DNA of 64,000 bases from Tolypothrix sp. PCC 7910 (lineage in GTDB: Bacteria > Cyanobacteriota > Cyanobacteriia > Cyanobacteriales > Nostocaceae), in NCBI RefSeq assembly GCF_011769525.1, contig NZ_CP050440.1, positions 6,511,501 through 6,575,500 of the forward strand. The letters are read 5' to 3'. Below are positions 8,356 through 17,984 of the stretch, in pieces (position 1 is the stretch's first letter; each line of letters starts with the position of its first letter). The notes under the pieces are model-generated. The model saw only the letters and a program-made list of their open reading frames with translations, was not told the DNA's origin and ran no database searches. Both the position numbers and the translations under genes were made by a program.

Positions 8356-9053
8356 AAATTTTGCCTCAAAAATAGTCTCAGATAATTTTAGACCAAGCAT
8401 AGTCTTGAGCAGTCAATCAGAAATGCAGGAACATTTTGGAGTTTAGATAGATCTGATCTAGCAATGACTAGATGAGGATAAGTATCAACACCCAGAAAAC
8501 TATCAGTCCTGAATAATGAAATAAAGCCTAAAATTCCTCAGCTAAAGCAATGATTGAAGCATAGTTTTATACATTGTTTAATTTTTTAGGCAAGGTATAA
8601 ATATTTTCTCACTCACTACTACAAGAGGTAAGATTTTTAGCTCAAGATTGATTTTGATTTAAAGGCTTGCTGTCAGCTTTAGCTAAACGGTAAAAGAGTA
8701 ATGGTTGAAAGTTTTTTGTTTTTTCTTTTCTCTTCATAGAACAGTATGAGACCTGGGAGTTTTGGCTTTCAATTGTTTAATATACCTACAATTTATCGCC
8801 AAAGTATAATTTTAGTCTCTTCCTTACAATATATAAGTCTATTACCCGCCTCAATATATATGTGGAAATACCTGTATTTAGATACTTCATCTTCAAAAAT
8901 TACGTAAAATCTCGGTTTCTTATCACTGATACTCAGATTATTTATGTGCAATTATTAATATTTTATAAAATGGCATAAATACAGTTTTCAAAAAGAAATA
9001 TTTCTGTTTTAATGTACAAGAAAAAAGTTCCCTATGAATTCAGGAAATTTACT
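8356..9053. other. Long AT-rich spacer
   Basis: About 700 bases between divergently transcribed genes. It must contain both promoters, but no clear -35/-10 pair, repeat or RNA gene stands out. Confidence 0.45.
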
Positions 9054-9728
9054 GTGTACAAACGAATATCATTTATAGTAAGTCTGCTGCTATTAGGAAG
9101 TTTTGTCGTTCCTATATCTCCTGCAGCTCAAGCGCAAGTTTTGTTAACTCAAGCCAGAAGTTCAGAAGTTAAGCAATTGCTAGAAGAAGGACGGAGGCTA
9201 GTAGATGCTGGTGATTATAATGGGGCAATCTCCGTTTATCAACAAGCAGCAAGCCTTGAACCTAAAAATGCCAAGATTCATTCCGGAATTGGCTATTTAC
9301 ATGCTCAACAAGGAAATTTTCAGGCAGCACTAGCAGCTTATCGTCGCGCCCTAGCTATCAACCCCAACAACGGCGATTTTTATTATGCTGTTGGTTACAT
9401 CAAAGGTAATATGGGTGATACTCCTGGTGCGAAAGAAGCTTATCGTCGTGCTATTCAATTGAACCGTAACAATCTTAATGCTTATTTAGGATTAGCTGTA
9501 ACTCAGGCTCGTCTAGGAGACTATGAAGCAGCGAGCTGGGCATACGAACAAGCAATTAATATTGATAGCAACAATGCCCAAACCTATGAGTTAATGGGTT
9601 CAATGTATAAGCAAAGACGGCAAACCAAACAAGCTACTAACTTACTCAACAAAGCTCGTGATTTATACCAAAGACGGAATGACTTTGATGGTGTAGCTAG
9701 GGTAGAAGCATTGTTACGAGATTTATGA
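9054..9728 (+). CDS. Secreted or periplasmic TPR protein
   Basis: 224 residues from a GTG start with a Sec signal peptide (YKRISFIVSLLLLGSFVV, ending near PAAQAQ), then about four to five tetratricopeptide repeats. Typical TPR signatures are GDYNGAISVYQQAASLEPKN, GNFQAALAAYRRALAINPNN, GDTPGAKEAYRRAIQLNRNN and GDYEAASWAYEQAINIDSNN. It should act as a protein-protein scaffold outside the cytoplasm. An in-frame ATG at 9012 would add 14 residues but has no ribosome-binding site. The GTG has AGGAAA at a good distance and gives a normal signal peptide. Partner unknown; the gene is isolated by long spacers. Confidence 0.85.
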   Translation: MYKRISFIVSLLLLGSFVVPISPAAQAQVLLTQARSSEVKQLLEEGRRLVDAGDYNGAISVYQQAASLEPKNAKIHSGIGYLHAQQGNFQAALAAYRRALAINPNNGDFYYAVGYIKGNMGDTPGAKEAYRRAIQLNRNNLNAYLGLAVTQARLGDYEAASWAYEQAINIDSNNAQTYELMGSMYKQRRQTKQATNLLNKARDLYQRRNDFDGVARVEALLRDL

Positions 9729-10232
9729 GGATAAGGAATTTAAGCAGATCTTTCAAGGCTAACAAATTAAATAGTGAGAGATATCACTAAAATCCTTTCT
9801 GTAAGTAGATTCTGTAACAAGCATCTATGTGAAGTAGACATGACAATGCATTGAAGAATTATCCAAAAAATTTAAGTATAAATTGAAATATTACTGTTTC
9901 GGTTTTGCCTTCAGATGAGATTTGAGAAGGTAGGAAGTAGAAACATTGTGATGTTTTCAATCAACAATTAAGGGGTTTCGTTTTTCATTTAGGCTTCTGG
10001 TCACTTTGAGACAGTATTGATTGTAGACAGAAGCCAACTATTCGAGAATCCAAACCATTTATGCTTCAAAAAATTCCGAAATATTTACCAATCAACTGCT
10101 GTAATTGCAATTGAGTGAGGCACAGATAATTGTAGGGGCAAATATGTTGCCCCCTACCGATATACTTCATTTGGTTGGAACATCACATATAGAGCTAAAA
10201 TACTATTTGACTTACCGGATTAATTTATTTTT
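9729..10232. other. Spacer with a GC-rich hairpin
   Basis: About 500 bases between two converging genes. The only structure seen is a hairpin at 10133-10159 (GTAGGGGCAA with a GTTGCCCCCTAC arm), whose left arm resembles the centre of MITE-like element C. The weak 87-codon frame across it has no support. Confidence 0.4.
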
Positions 10233-10877
10233 CTACTTAGACAAATACTGTTTTACCCAACTCCGAAAAGCTTTCAGCGTTGCATTTCTACCTGCGGTTT
10301 TACTGTTCTCCAGATATTGGGTAATTACTGCAATCAAAGGTAAATGCGGAAAATTTAAACTTGACTGAGACTCTATATAATTCCCATCTTCTAAAATATT
10401 GATTGTTAATATACCTTTTTCAAAACGCCATAGTTCCGGCACTTTTAAAGTTTGATATATATGAGGATGGGTACGGGAAGTAATATCAACTTCTAAGGCT
10501 AGATCAAGTGGTGGATCAACTGTTAAATCTAGTCGTTTTTTGCCGCGAATTAAAGCTTCATTTTTGATATAAAAACATTGATCTGGTTCTATACCCTGAA
10601 CCATCAATTGATTTTTGAACGTAGTAGATCCAAGACATCTACATTCAATATCTAATTCTTCTAATAATGCTTTGATTAAATCACTGATAATTTCTTTATC
10701 GTCCTCATGTTCTGGCAATGGAGCCATAATTTCTAAGATTCCCTTGTCATAAGCAATTCGTGCTGCACGATGTTCGCCCAACTCTTCAATAATTGTTTCT
10801 AATTCTTGCCAAGTGACATCTTGCAATAATACTCTTTGCCCTGGTGGGAGATGGATGCGCTTTAACTCCAGTAACAT
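10233..10877 (-). CDS. Uma2-family (DUF820) PD-(D/E)xK nuclease-like protein
   Basis: 214 residues. The Uma2 family is greatly expanded in cyanobacteria and has a PD-(D/E)xK endonuclease fold; its function in the cell is not established. Seen: an N-terminal segment with LQDVTWQELETIIEELG, the LEIMAPLPEHEDDKEIISDLI block, the conserved PDQCFYI segment, and the acidic core strand DLALEVDITS typical of the active site. The start ATG (10875-10877) fits the MLLELKRIHLPPGQRVLLQDV family beginning. It is a stand-alone gene upstream (in coordinate terms) of a toxin-antitoxin relic. Confidence 0.85.
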   Translation of the reverse strand: MLLELKRIHLPPGQRVLLQDVTWQELETIIEELGEHRAARIAYDKGILEIMAPLPEHEDDKEIISDLIKALLEELDIECRCLGSTTFKNQLMVQGIEPDQCFYIKNEALIRGKKRLDLTVDPPLDLALEVDITSRTHPHIYQTLKVPELWRFEKGILTINILEDGNYIESQSSLNFPHLPLIAVITQYLENSKTAGRNATLKAFRSWVKQYLSK

Positions 10878-11118
10878 CTTTCTAGCTCCTTGCAGTTTAA
10901 AGACTTCTACTCCAACTCATAAATTCTATGGCTACATAAACATTGATAATCAGATTCTCTCAAATTAACCGGGCAACATGCGATCGCAGAGCAGATTAAT
11001 TACGCCCCGTGATATAGTATATTTGCAGGAAAGATAGAAGGTGATCACTCTGTGTAAGAATCCCTGCTGACTAGCCAAGAATTTGACTAAATTTACAGCA
11101 AAGGCGATCGCAATTACA

Positions 11119-11403
11119 CTATTTTTGAGTAACTTCAGTGAGGGCTTCATGGATAACCTCATCGCTAACACCGTGACGCTTCAAGCTAGCAATCAGTGCT
11201 GAGATAGTATCCCCCTCTAGTCTTTCCAGATCAACTCTTAGCCCTTGCCCAATATAGGCACGCACTAACGGCTGATAGCCAGAAAACCCCAGTAATGGTG
11301 CTATTCTTTTCAAATCTTCAATGACATCTTCGGGAATGCGAATTGTGATTGTAGTCATTGGACGATTTTTATCGAGTCGCTTTTTCAGTGCTTCAGCTTT
11401 CAT
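11119..11403 (-). CDS. Ribbon-helix-helix antitoxin-like protein (BrnA/CopG type)
   Basis: 94 residues. A basic N-terminus is followed by TTITIRIPEDVIEDLKRIAPLLGFSGYQPLVRAYIGQGL, a ribbon-helix-helix DNA-binding strand and two helices, then a C-terminal helix region. It starts inside the 3' end of the BrnT-like frame (ATG overlapping its last codons) with GGAG 9 bases upstream, the classic toxin-antitoxin coupling. In such modules the protein neutralises the toxin and represses the operon. Here the partner gene carries an internal stop, so this may be an orphan antitoxin or DNA-binding protein. The frame is intact. Confidence 0.75.
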   Translation of the reverse strand: MKAEALKKRLDKNRPMTTITIRIPEDVIEDLKRIAPLLGFSGYQPLVRAYIGQGLRVDLERLEGDTISALIASLKRHGVSDEVIHEALTEVTQK

Positions 11404-11689
11404 AATATTCTCGCTCCTTGCGTGTTGCTTTACGAGCTGAAATGATCCGAATTATTTCGTTTTCACGTTAAATGTAGACGACATACAGAAGATTCCACCG
11501 TCTATCTAAGCCAATAACAGCATCTCTTTCTTCATCATTGCGACTTGCATCAAAAACTACTAAAAACGGATCGAAAAATGCTTCTGTGGCTTGCTGAAAT
11601 GTCACGCCATCATGATTGCTAGGATTTATCCTAGCTTTTTCTTCGTTCCAAATGAAAGTGACACCATTAAGCACGAAATACACATCCAT
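11393..11689 (-). pseudogene. BrnT-like toxin gene interrupted by one in-frame stop
   Basis: The frame reads MDVYFVLNGVTFIWNEEKAR through GVTFQQATEAFFDP and AVIGLDRRWNLLYVVYI, then TAA at 11468-11470. It continues in the same frame as RENEIIRIISARKATRKER-EYYES to a TGA at 11393-11395. That is the standard BrnT layout (the FxWDExKaxxNxxKHGVSF start and a late RIISARKATxxER core). A single GAA-to-TAA change would explain the break, so the ribonuclease toxin is presumably lost. The start is set at the ATG at 11687-11689 with AAGG before it; an upstream ATG at 11749 would add 20 unlikely residues. Confidence 0.8.
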
Positions 11690-11813
11690 ACCTTGACATA
11701 GTAGACATTGTGTATTTACGTTGACAAGTTCTATTTCTAGAATGCCCAAAATTTCCTAATATACAACGTCAATGCAATGATCTTGCCTTCCTATGCAGTA
11801 GATAACAAAATAA

Positions 11814-11835
11814 AAAGCCCGCCGATGCGGGCTTT
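11814..11835 (-). terminator. Intrinsic terminator of typA
   Basis: On the minus strand: stem AAAGCCCGC, loop ATCG, stem GCGGGCTTT, followed by a T-rich run, 24 bases after the typA stop. A clear Rho-independent terminator. Confidence 0.85.
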
Positions 11836-11858
11836 CAAAATTAATTAAGCAGACTTAC

Positions 11859-13649
11859 TTAGCGTTTCGCCAACTTCTTCGCCATCTTCCGCAGACGAAT
11901 CGATTTTGGTGTGACTTCCACCAATTCATCAGGGCCAATGTATTCCAAAGCACGTTCTAAACTCATGTCTATCGGTGCTTGCAGCTGCACTAGTTCATCA
12001 CCACCAGCAGCCCGGTGGTTGGTCAACTGCTTGGTTTTACAAACATTCAGTTCTAAGTCTTGGGGACGATTGTGTTCGCCCACAATCATGCCTCTGTAAA
12101 CTTTAGTACCGGGTGTAATAAAGAATGCGCCTCTATCTTCCGCGTTCTTCATGGCGTAGAAGGTAGAAACACCTTCTTCAAAGGAGATTAAAACGCCTTT
12201 GTTACGAGCTTCAATATCGCCAGACAATGGACGGTAATCCAAGAAGCTGTGGTTCATGATGCCTTCACCACGAGTCATCCGCATGAATTCACCACGGAAA
12301 CCAATCAAGCCACGGGCGGGAATGATAAACTCTAGTTGAGTGCGATCGCCACTACCTGGTTGCATATCTTGCATTTCGCCTTTGCGTTGTCCCAGGCGTT
12401 CAATACAGCTACCCACTGCATCACCAGGAATATCTAACACTAGGAGTTCGTAAGGTTCACATGGTTGACCGCTGACTTCGCGGTAAATTACCTGTGGCTG
12501 AGATACTTGAAACTCAAAGCCTTCGCGACGCATGGTTTCAATTAAGATACCAAGGTGAAGTTCACCACGACCGGAAACGAGGAATTTATCGGGAGAATCG
12601 GTTTCTTCAACCCGCAAAGCCACGTTGGTTTCCAATTCGCGGAACAGGCGATCGCGCACTTGGCGTGAAGTCACCAACTTTCCTTCTTGACCTGCAAAGG
12701 GCGAATCGTTCACCCAGAAGGTCATTTGTAAGGTTGGTTCATCCACTTTAATCAGTGGTAAAGCTTGCGGTTCATTGGGATCGGTAATTGTTTCCCCAAT
12801 GTAAGCATCAGCGAAACCAGCCACCGCCACAATATAACCTGCTGTGGCTTCTTCCATTTCCACCCGTTTCAAGCCTTCAAAGCCCATCAACTTGGTGATT
12901 TTGGACTTGACAATTGCGCCACTTTCTGTAATTAGAGCCGCTTGTTGTCCAGCCCGGATGGTGCCGTTGTGAATTCTACCAATTACAATCCGTCCCAGGT
13001 ATTCAGAATAATCTAGGGTTGTGACTTGCAATTGCAGGGGCTTGTTAACGTCACCAACTGGTGGTGGAACGTGTTGCAGAATTGCATTAAACAGGGGTTG
13101 CATATCTACCGCTTCTGCTTCCATGCTTTCTTTGGCATAACCCCCCATACCGGAGGCAAACAGATAGGTAAAATCACATTGGTCTTCATCTGCTCCTAAT
13201 TCCAAGAACAGATCCAAAACTTTATCAACAGCAATATGGGGATCAGCGTTGGTACGGTCAATTTTGTTGATGACAACGATGGGGCGCAGACCTTTTTCTA
13301 ACGCTTTTTTGAGTACAAAGCGTGTTTGGGGCATAGGCCCTTCATTGGCATCGACAATTAAAAGACATCCGTCAACCATGCCCAGTACGCGTTCAACTTC
13401 ACCACCGAAGTCAGCGTGTCCAGGAGTATCAACAATATTGATTAGCGTATCTTTGTAGCGAACCGCTGTATTTTTAGAGAGAATTGTAATTCCCCGTTCT
13501 CGTTCCAAGGCATTGGAGTCCATGACGCAATCCGGAACGTCTTCCCCTTCGCGGAAAATGCCGGATTGTTTAAGGAGTGCATCAACCAGGGTGGTTTTGC
13601 CGTGGTCAACGTGGGCAATAATGGCGACGTTACGAATTGGGAGCGTCAT
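11859..13649 (-). CDS. typA: Ribosome-associated GTPase TypA/BipA
   Basis: Translational GTPase of the EF-G family that binds the ribosome and helps 50S assembly and stress growth. 596 residues, the usual length. Seen: [21 protein letters not shown] (G1), the switch-I region [19 protein letters not shown] (G3), NKIDR (G4), domain II with [11 protein letters not shown], then [20 protein letters not shown] and the C-terminal domain [18 protein letters not shown] specific for TypA. The start is the ATG at 13647-13649. The open frame runs 41 codons further up, but that extension does not resemble the family. Monocistronic, with its own terminator. Confidence 0.97.
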   Translation of the reverse strand: MTLPIRNVAIIAHVDHGKTTLVDALLKQSGIFREGEDVPDCVMDSNALERERGITILSKNTAVRYKDTLINIVDTPGHADFGGEVERVLGMVDGCLLIVDANEGPMPQTRFVLKKALEKGLRPIVVINKIDRTNADPHIAVDKVLDLFLELGADEDQCDFTYLFASGMGGYAKESMEAEAVDMQPLFNAILQHVPPPVGDVNKPLQLQVTTLDYSEYLGRIVIGRIHNGTIRAGQQAALITESGAIVKSKITKLMGFEGLKRVEMEEATAGYIVAVAGFADAYIGETITDPNEPQALPLIKVDEPTLQMTFWVNDSPFAGQEGKLVTSRQVRDRLFRELETNVALRVEETDSPDKFLVSGRGELHLGILIETMRREGFEFQVSQPQVIYREVSGQPCEPYELLVLDIPGDAVGSCIERLGQRKGEMQDMQPGSGDRTQLEFIIPARGLIGFRGEFMRMTRGEGIMNHSFLDYRPLSGDIEARNKGVLISFEEGVSTFYAMKNAEDRGAFFITPGTKVYRGMIVGEHNRPQDLELNVCKTKQLTNHRAAGGDELVQLQAPIDMSLERALEYIGPDELVEVTPKSIRLRKMAKKLAKR

Positions 13650-14198
13650 AGAAGCTTTACTGTGAACTGTAGAGGGGGTTATTAAGTGTACATTTCGATG
13701 CGAGGATTCTAGTACCGCTGGGCGGAAATCAAAAGAAGCCACTGCTTGCAGCAATTGGCATTCAAAAGTCAAAGGGAACCAGTGCTTTGCTTTGGTCTCA
13801 AAGTTTTAGCCTCTGGCGTTCAAAAGTCAAAAAGCTTATAGCATGGGCTTTTCGCGGGTTTTGAATGGTTGCTTTAGTTGCGCCTTGCTGTACTAGGCTG
13901 TTTTAACAGAATTGAGGATGAAGTTCAAATTCTGTAAAGAACCTTTAACAATTCTAGCGTAATCGTCACAATTGCGGCGACTTTTGCGATCGCTGCCTAG
14001 CCAGAAAATTAGGCAAGTTAGATTCTGGATTTGGCTTTTCAATATTTACTCACTCGTCAAGCTGCATTTTTCGCAAAATTCTGGAATTTTAGTTACCTAT
14101 ACTCACCCTTAGCAAATAGAAATCTAGACAATCTCCACCGAAGGACATTGATGTGTCTGTATGCCAAAATTGACACCAGCGTTGTTAACTTGAGCATC
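13650..14198. other. Spacer between divergent typA and kinase genes
   Basis: About 550 bases with promoters for both directions expected. It contains a duplicated short block TTCAAAAGTCAAA (near 13763 and 13820) and two HIP1-related GCGATCGC sites. Nothing else stands out. Confidence 0.45.
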
Positions 14199-15341
14199 AT
14201 GACTTGGGCATCAGGAAAGCAATTACAGAAAGGAAAGTACAGGATTGAACAAGAATTAGGTGCGGGTGGCTTTGGTATCACTTATTGCGCCAAAGATAAT
14301 TATGGGCGCTACGTGGTAATTAAAACTTTGAATGAGCAAGTGCAACGCCGCCCTGACTTTAGCAAGTTTCAGCAAGATTTTCTTAATGAGGCGATAAAAC
14401 TTGCTAAATGCACTCATCCCCATATTGCGCGAATTGATGAAGTAATTCATGAGGATGGCTTATGGTGCATTGTCATGGAATACATTGATGGCGAAAATTT
14501 AGCTTATCAAGTGGACAACCGAGGAGTTTTGCCAGAGGCGGAAGCTTTACGATACATTCAGCAGATTGGTGAGGCGCTAACTCTGGTTCATAATCACGGC
14601 TTATTGCATCGAGATGTGAAACCGCAAAATATCATGTTGCGCGCTAATGAAACAGAAGCAGTATTAATTGATTTTGGGATTGCGCGGGAATTTTCCCATA
14701 ATTTGACTCAAACTCATACACAAATTCTATCTGATGGATTTTCGCCAATTGAGCAATATGACAAGCGTGCAAAACGGGGTGCTTTCACAGATGTTTATGC
14801 TTTGGCTGCAACACTATATTCTTTTTTAACTGCAGAAGTACCAACAATGGCTCCCATCAGAGCAATTGGTACACCGTTAGAAGAACCGAAAAATATTAAT
14901 TCTTGTATTAGTGAAAAAGTTAATCAGGCAATTCTCAAGGGAATGGAGATCAAGCCAGAAAATCGCCCTCAGTCAGTACAAGAATGGTTGGCAATATTTA
15001 TGCCAAATGATGATTCTGAAACTTGCCCAGAAATGATTGGGACATGGTACGGCGATTTTGGAAGTGGTAAAGCTACACTCTCTATCACTCGCCAGTCTGG
15101 TAATTCTTTTGATGGAACTTTAATTTATAAACACTGGTGGAATGGAATAGCTAAGATTGCTATTACTGGCGAATTTGACCATCAAAAAAATACAGTCATA
15201 ATACATGAAACTAAAATATTATCAGGTTACTGGCGGCTAGGAGAAAATCACGGCAGATTATCATTTAATCGCAAACAAATATCTGGTCATGGAAAAGATA
15301 AACAAGGCTTATATTCATGGTTATTTGAAAAGGTAAATTAG
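14199..15341 (+). CDS. Ser/Thr protein kinase with C-terminal beta-rich domain
   Basis: 380 residues from the ATG at 14199. Kinase domain: GAGGFG at 21-26, Lys42, HRDVKPQN at 137-144, DFG at 158-160 and the activation segment GFSPIEQYDKRAKRG, so it should be active. There is no membrane helix. After residue 278 comes a ~100-residue domain of alternating strands (MIGTWYGDFGSGKATLSITR, FDGTLIYK, IAITGEFD, GRLSFNRKQ, GLYSWLFEKVN) that looks like a small beta-barrel or lipocalin-like sensor. An upstream in-frame ATG at 14151 has a better ribosome-binding site (AAGGA) and would add 16 residues; MTWASGKQLQKGKYRI matches the usual kinase start. Ligand and substrate unknown. Confidence 0.9.
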   Translation: MTWASGKQLQKGKYRIEQELGAGGFGITYCAKDNYGRYVVIKTLNEQVQRRPDFSKFQQDFLNEAIKLAKCTHPHIARIDEVIHEDGLWCIVMEYIDGENLAYQVDNRGVLPEAEALRYIQQIGEALTLVHNHGLLHRDVKPQNIMLRANETEAVLIDFGIAREFSHNLTQTHTQILSDGFSPIEQYDKRAKRGAFTDVYALAATLYSFLTAEVPTMAPIRAIGTPLEEPKNINSCISEKVNQAILKGMEIKPENRPQSVQEWLAIFMPNDDSETCPEMIGTWYGDFGSGKATLSITRQSGNSFDGTLIYKHWWNGIAKIAITGEFDHQKNTVIIHETKILSGYWRLGENHGRLSFNRKQISGHGKDKQGLYSWLFEKVN

Positions 15342-15486
15342 ATATATATCTAAAACCTTGAGTGAAACTAAAAATTTACCTAAATTTTCCTCATAGGAAG
15401 CTTGTCTGCGTTCGTCCTAGATGTTAGTTGAGCGATCGCCTAATTTTTCAGCTACAGTGCGATCAATATAAACTGTTTAAAATACA

Positions 15487-16050
15487 ATGCTTTCTGAACG
15501 CTTTACCGCCGCCCTTGTCTACGCCACTGAACTCCACGCCAAACAAGTACGTAAAGGTTCTGGTGTTCCCTATGTTGCCCATTTATTAGGCGTAGCCAGT
15601 ATTGCTTTAGAATATGGCGCAAATGAAGATGAAGCCATAGCAGCACTTTTACATGATGCCATCGAAGACCAAGGTGGTGCAGCCACTAGGGAAGAAATTC
15701 GCCGCCGTTTTGGAGATCATGTCACAGCAATTGTTGATGGCTGTACCGATGCAGATACTATTCCCAAACCGCCTTGGAGACAACGCAAAGAAGCATATAT
15801 TGCTCATTTACCTACAGCATCGCCATCAGTTTTGCTCGTGTCCGCTGCTGATAAAATCTATAACGCTCAGTCTATTGTCAAAGATTACCGCATCTTAGGT
15901 GAATCACTTTGGCAGCGTTTTCAAGGCGGTAAAGAAGGTACTCTCTGGTATTATCAGACCCTTGTCGATACTTTTAAGAATACTGGGCCTACTGCAATGG
16001 CTGAAGAATTAGCAAGAATAGTGTTAGAGATGGCAAATTTGGCATCTTAA
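15487..16050 (+). CDS. HD-domain phosphohydrolase (RelA/SpoT hydrolase-like, small)
   Basis: 187 residues with a single HD domain: HAKQVRKGSGVPYVAHLLGV, then ALLHDAIEDQGG (the HD pair) and RRFGDHVTAIVDGCTD, followed by RKEAYIAHLPTASPSVLLVSAADKIYN. The order matches the hydrolase half of RelA/SpoT and stand-alone small alarmone hydrolases (MESH1-like), so cleavage of (p)ppGpp or a related nucleotide is likely but unproven. No synthetase domain is present. The gene follows the kinase by 145 bases and may share its transcript. Confidence 0.85.
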   Translation: MLSERFTAALVYATELHAKQVRKGSGVPYVAHLLGVASIALEYGANEDEAIAALLHDAIEDQGGAATREEIRRRFGDHVTAIVDGCTDADTIPKPPWRQRKEAYIAHLPTASPSVLLVSAADKIYNAQSIVKDYRILGESLWQRFQGGKEGTLWYYQTLVDTFKNTGPTAMAEELARIVLEMANLAS

Positions 16051-16083
16051 AAAAATGAAGGCTGAAGGATGAAGTGAAAAAAA

Positions 16084-16112
16084 TTCATACTTCATACTTC
16101 ATACTTCATTCT
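16084..16112 (+). repeat. Tandem heptamer repeat (CTTCATA)n
   Basis: Three to four head-to-tail units CTTCATA between the converging HD-hydrolase and prs genes, another STRR-type microsatellite. Confidence 0.8.
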
Positions 16113-16161
16113 TAACAATTAATTAGCCAAAACTGTAACGTTGGTGACAGTCCTTTTTTGC

Positions 16162-17181
16162 CTAGCGGAACATACTACTTACTGAACTATCTTCGTGAAT
16201 CCGCCAGATGGTTTCACCGAGTACATTAGCCACTGAAAGCACTACCAGCTGTGGAAAGCGATCGCTTTCTGGGATAGGGATAGTATTGGTGACAATCACT
16301 TCCTCAAATATGCCACTGGACAAGCGTTCAATCGCAGGTGGAGAGAACACCGCATGAGTTGCACAGGCATATACCTGACGCGCCCCTTCTTCTCGCAGCA
16401 ACTTAGCCCCAGCTGCAATTGTGCCACCAGTGTCAATCATATCGTCTACCAAGACCGCCGTTTTCCCCTTCACGTCACCGATGACGTTCAAAACTTCGGC
16501 AACATTATGAGCTTGGCGACGTTTATCAATAATCGCTAATGGAGCATCGTTCAGCTTTTTGGCAAATGCTCTTGCTCTTGCTACACCACCCACATCAGGA
16601 GAAACTACTACTAAATCATGCAGTTGTTTGCTAGCCAGGTAATCTAATAACACTGGCGAACCGTAAACATGATCGAATGGTATGTCAAAATATCCCTGAA
16701 TTTGGGCTGAGTGTAAATCCATTGCCAGAACACGGTTGGCACCTGCTTGAGTGATCAGGTTGGCAACCAACTTTGCAGTGATGGACTCTCTTCCTGCGGT
16801 TTTCCGGTCAGCACGGGCATAGCCATAGTAAGGAATTACTGCTGTTACCTGCCGTGCAGAAGCACGACGACAGGCATCAATCATAATCATTAATTCCATT
16901 AAATGATCATTAACCGGCTGGCAACATGGCTGGATTAGATAGACATCACAACCCCGGATTGATTCCTGAATTTGAATATAAAGTTCGCCGTCCGCAAATC
17001 TTTTACGGATCATTGGGCCTAGATCCATACCTAGGTAACGAGCGACTTCAGTAGACAGTTGTAAATTGGCAGAGCCAGAAAAAAGCCGCAGGCGATGATT
17101 TTCAGTCAGTCCTGTTGCAACTGGCTGCACTTTGGATAAAGTTGCAGAACTGAGCACAGCAGATCCTCGATGTGCATTCAT
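16162..17181 (-). CDS. prs: Ribose-phosphate pyrophosphokinase (PRPP synthetase)
   Basis: Makes PRPP from ribose 5-phosphate and ATP for purine, pyrimidine, histidine and NAD synthesis in the cytosol. 339 residues, slightly longer than the ~315 of most bacteria because of an N-terminal tail of about 25 residues common in cyanobacteria. Seen: RLFSGSANLQLS, the RFADGELYIQIQESIRG loop, the ATP-binding PYYGYARADRK, the HSAQIQGYFDIP block, and the PRPP-binding loop VLVDDMIDTGGTI. Start at the ATG of MNAHRGSAVLS. It is transcribed alone and converges with the HD-hydrolase gene. Confidence 0.97.
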   Translation of the reverse strand: MNAHRGSAVLSSATLSKVQPVATGLTENHRLRLFSGSANLQLSTEVARYLGMDLGPMIRKRFADGELYIQIQESIRGCDVYLIQPCCQPVNDHLMELMIMIDACRRASARQVTAVIPYYGYARADRKTAGRESITAKLVANLITQAGANRVLAMDLHSAQIQGYFDIPFDHVYGSPVLLDYLASKQLHDLVVVSPDVGGVARARAFAKKLNDAPLAIIDKRRQAHNVAEVLNVIGDVKGKTAVLVDDMIDTGGTIAAGAKLLREEGARQVYACATHAVFSPPAIERLSSGIFEEVIVTNTIPIPESDRFPQLVVLSVANVLGETIWRIHEDSSVSSMFR

Positions 17182-17984
17182 GGCAATCTTAACATCAGCA
17201 ATTTAGCAAATTTAACCGAAATAGTGTAAAAAAATATCTGCAAAGTTAAATCATTGCTCCCAAAAATTATGATTTGCTAATTTTTGAATAACTTTAGTTA
17301 ACAAACCATTGATAGCTTAACTGAATACCCTGTATATTAACTAGGCCCATTATTCGGATTTTTTGCTGTGTAGAATAAAAACACCAGCTTTCCGAGCATG
17401 GTTTAGGGGATCGCTGCTTATACGCAGCTATTTTTGTGCCTAAAATAAAGTTTTTACATTTCAGGGAAATGACAACGGGGTATTCTCTAGTCAAAGGCTG
17501 ATCAATTCTCAAGGAGCAGCAAGATATTCTATAATCCTATCTGCAAATTTATCAACTGGTAGAGTTGAGCATTTTTTAAATTTTAATTTTGGCAATATTT
17601 TCCACAAAGCGGATTCATCTATGGGTTGACGAAGCTAAATGCTGAGTGCAGCTATCTGCTTAACACTTAGGTACTGAGAACAAAGTGTCAAAATAAAGTT
17701 GAGCCAGCTTTCAGCAGGCTGACTTTGCACCCACTAATACGCAACTTCTAACCTTACCAGAAAGCGCAGATAACAACAATTGCTTATTTTCTAATGCTAA
17801 TCAGCCTAGAGAAAATTATGCGGATGGGCAAACTTTGGTAAAAATGCACAAAGCACAGTCCGGCTGTTATAAGTACCTACAAGGTAGGGTAAAATATCGC
17901 CGCAAGTAATTGTTGTCACTGCTTAGACCTAATCTTTGGTAGAGACTTTATTCTCAGTTGCCATAACACTTAAATTAATCAATT
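17182..17984. other. Long spacer between divergent prs and kinase genes
   Basis: About 800 bases. It should hold both promoters. A 72-codon frame on the minus strand (17294-17512) has no ribosome-binding site or recognisable sequence. No RNA gene or repeat was recognised. Confidence 0.45.

Noticed and set aside
10105-10368. 87-codon plus-strand frame
   Set aside because: Crosses a hairpin repeat and the 3' end of the Uma2-type gene on the other strand; no ribosome-binding site.
10965-11171. 68-codon minus-strand frame overlapping the antitoxin-like gene
   Set aside because: Overlaps a better-supported gene in another frame and has no start signal.
17294-17512. 72-codon minus-strand frame upstream of prs
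   Set aside because: No ribosome-binding site and no recognisable sequence; likely chance.
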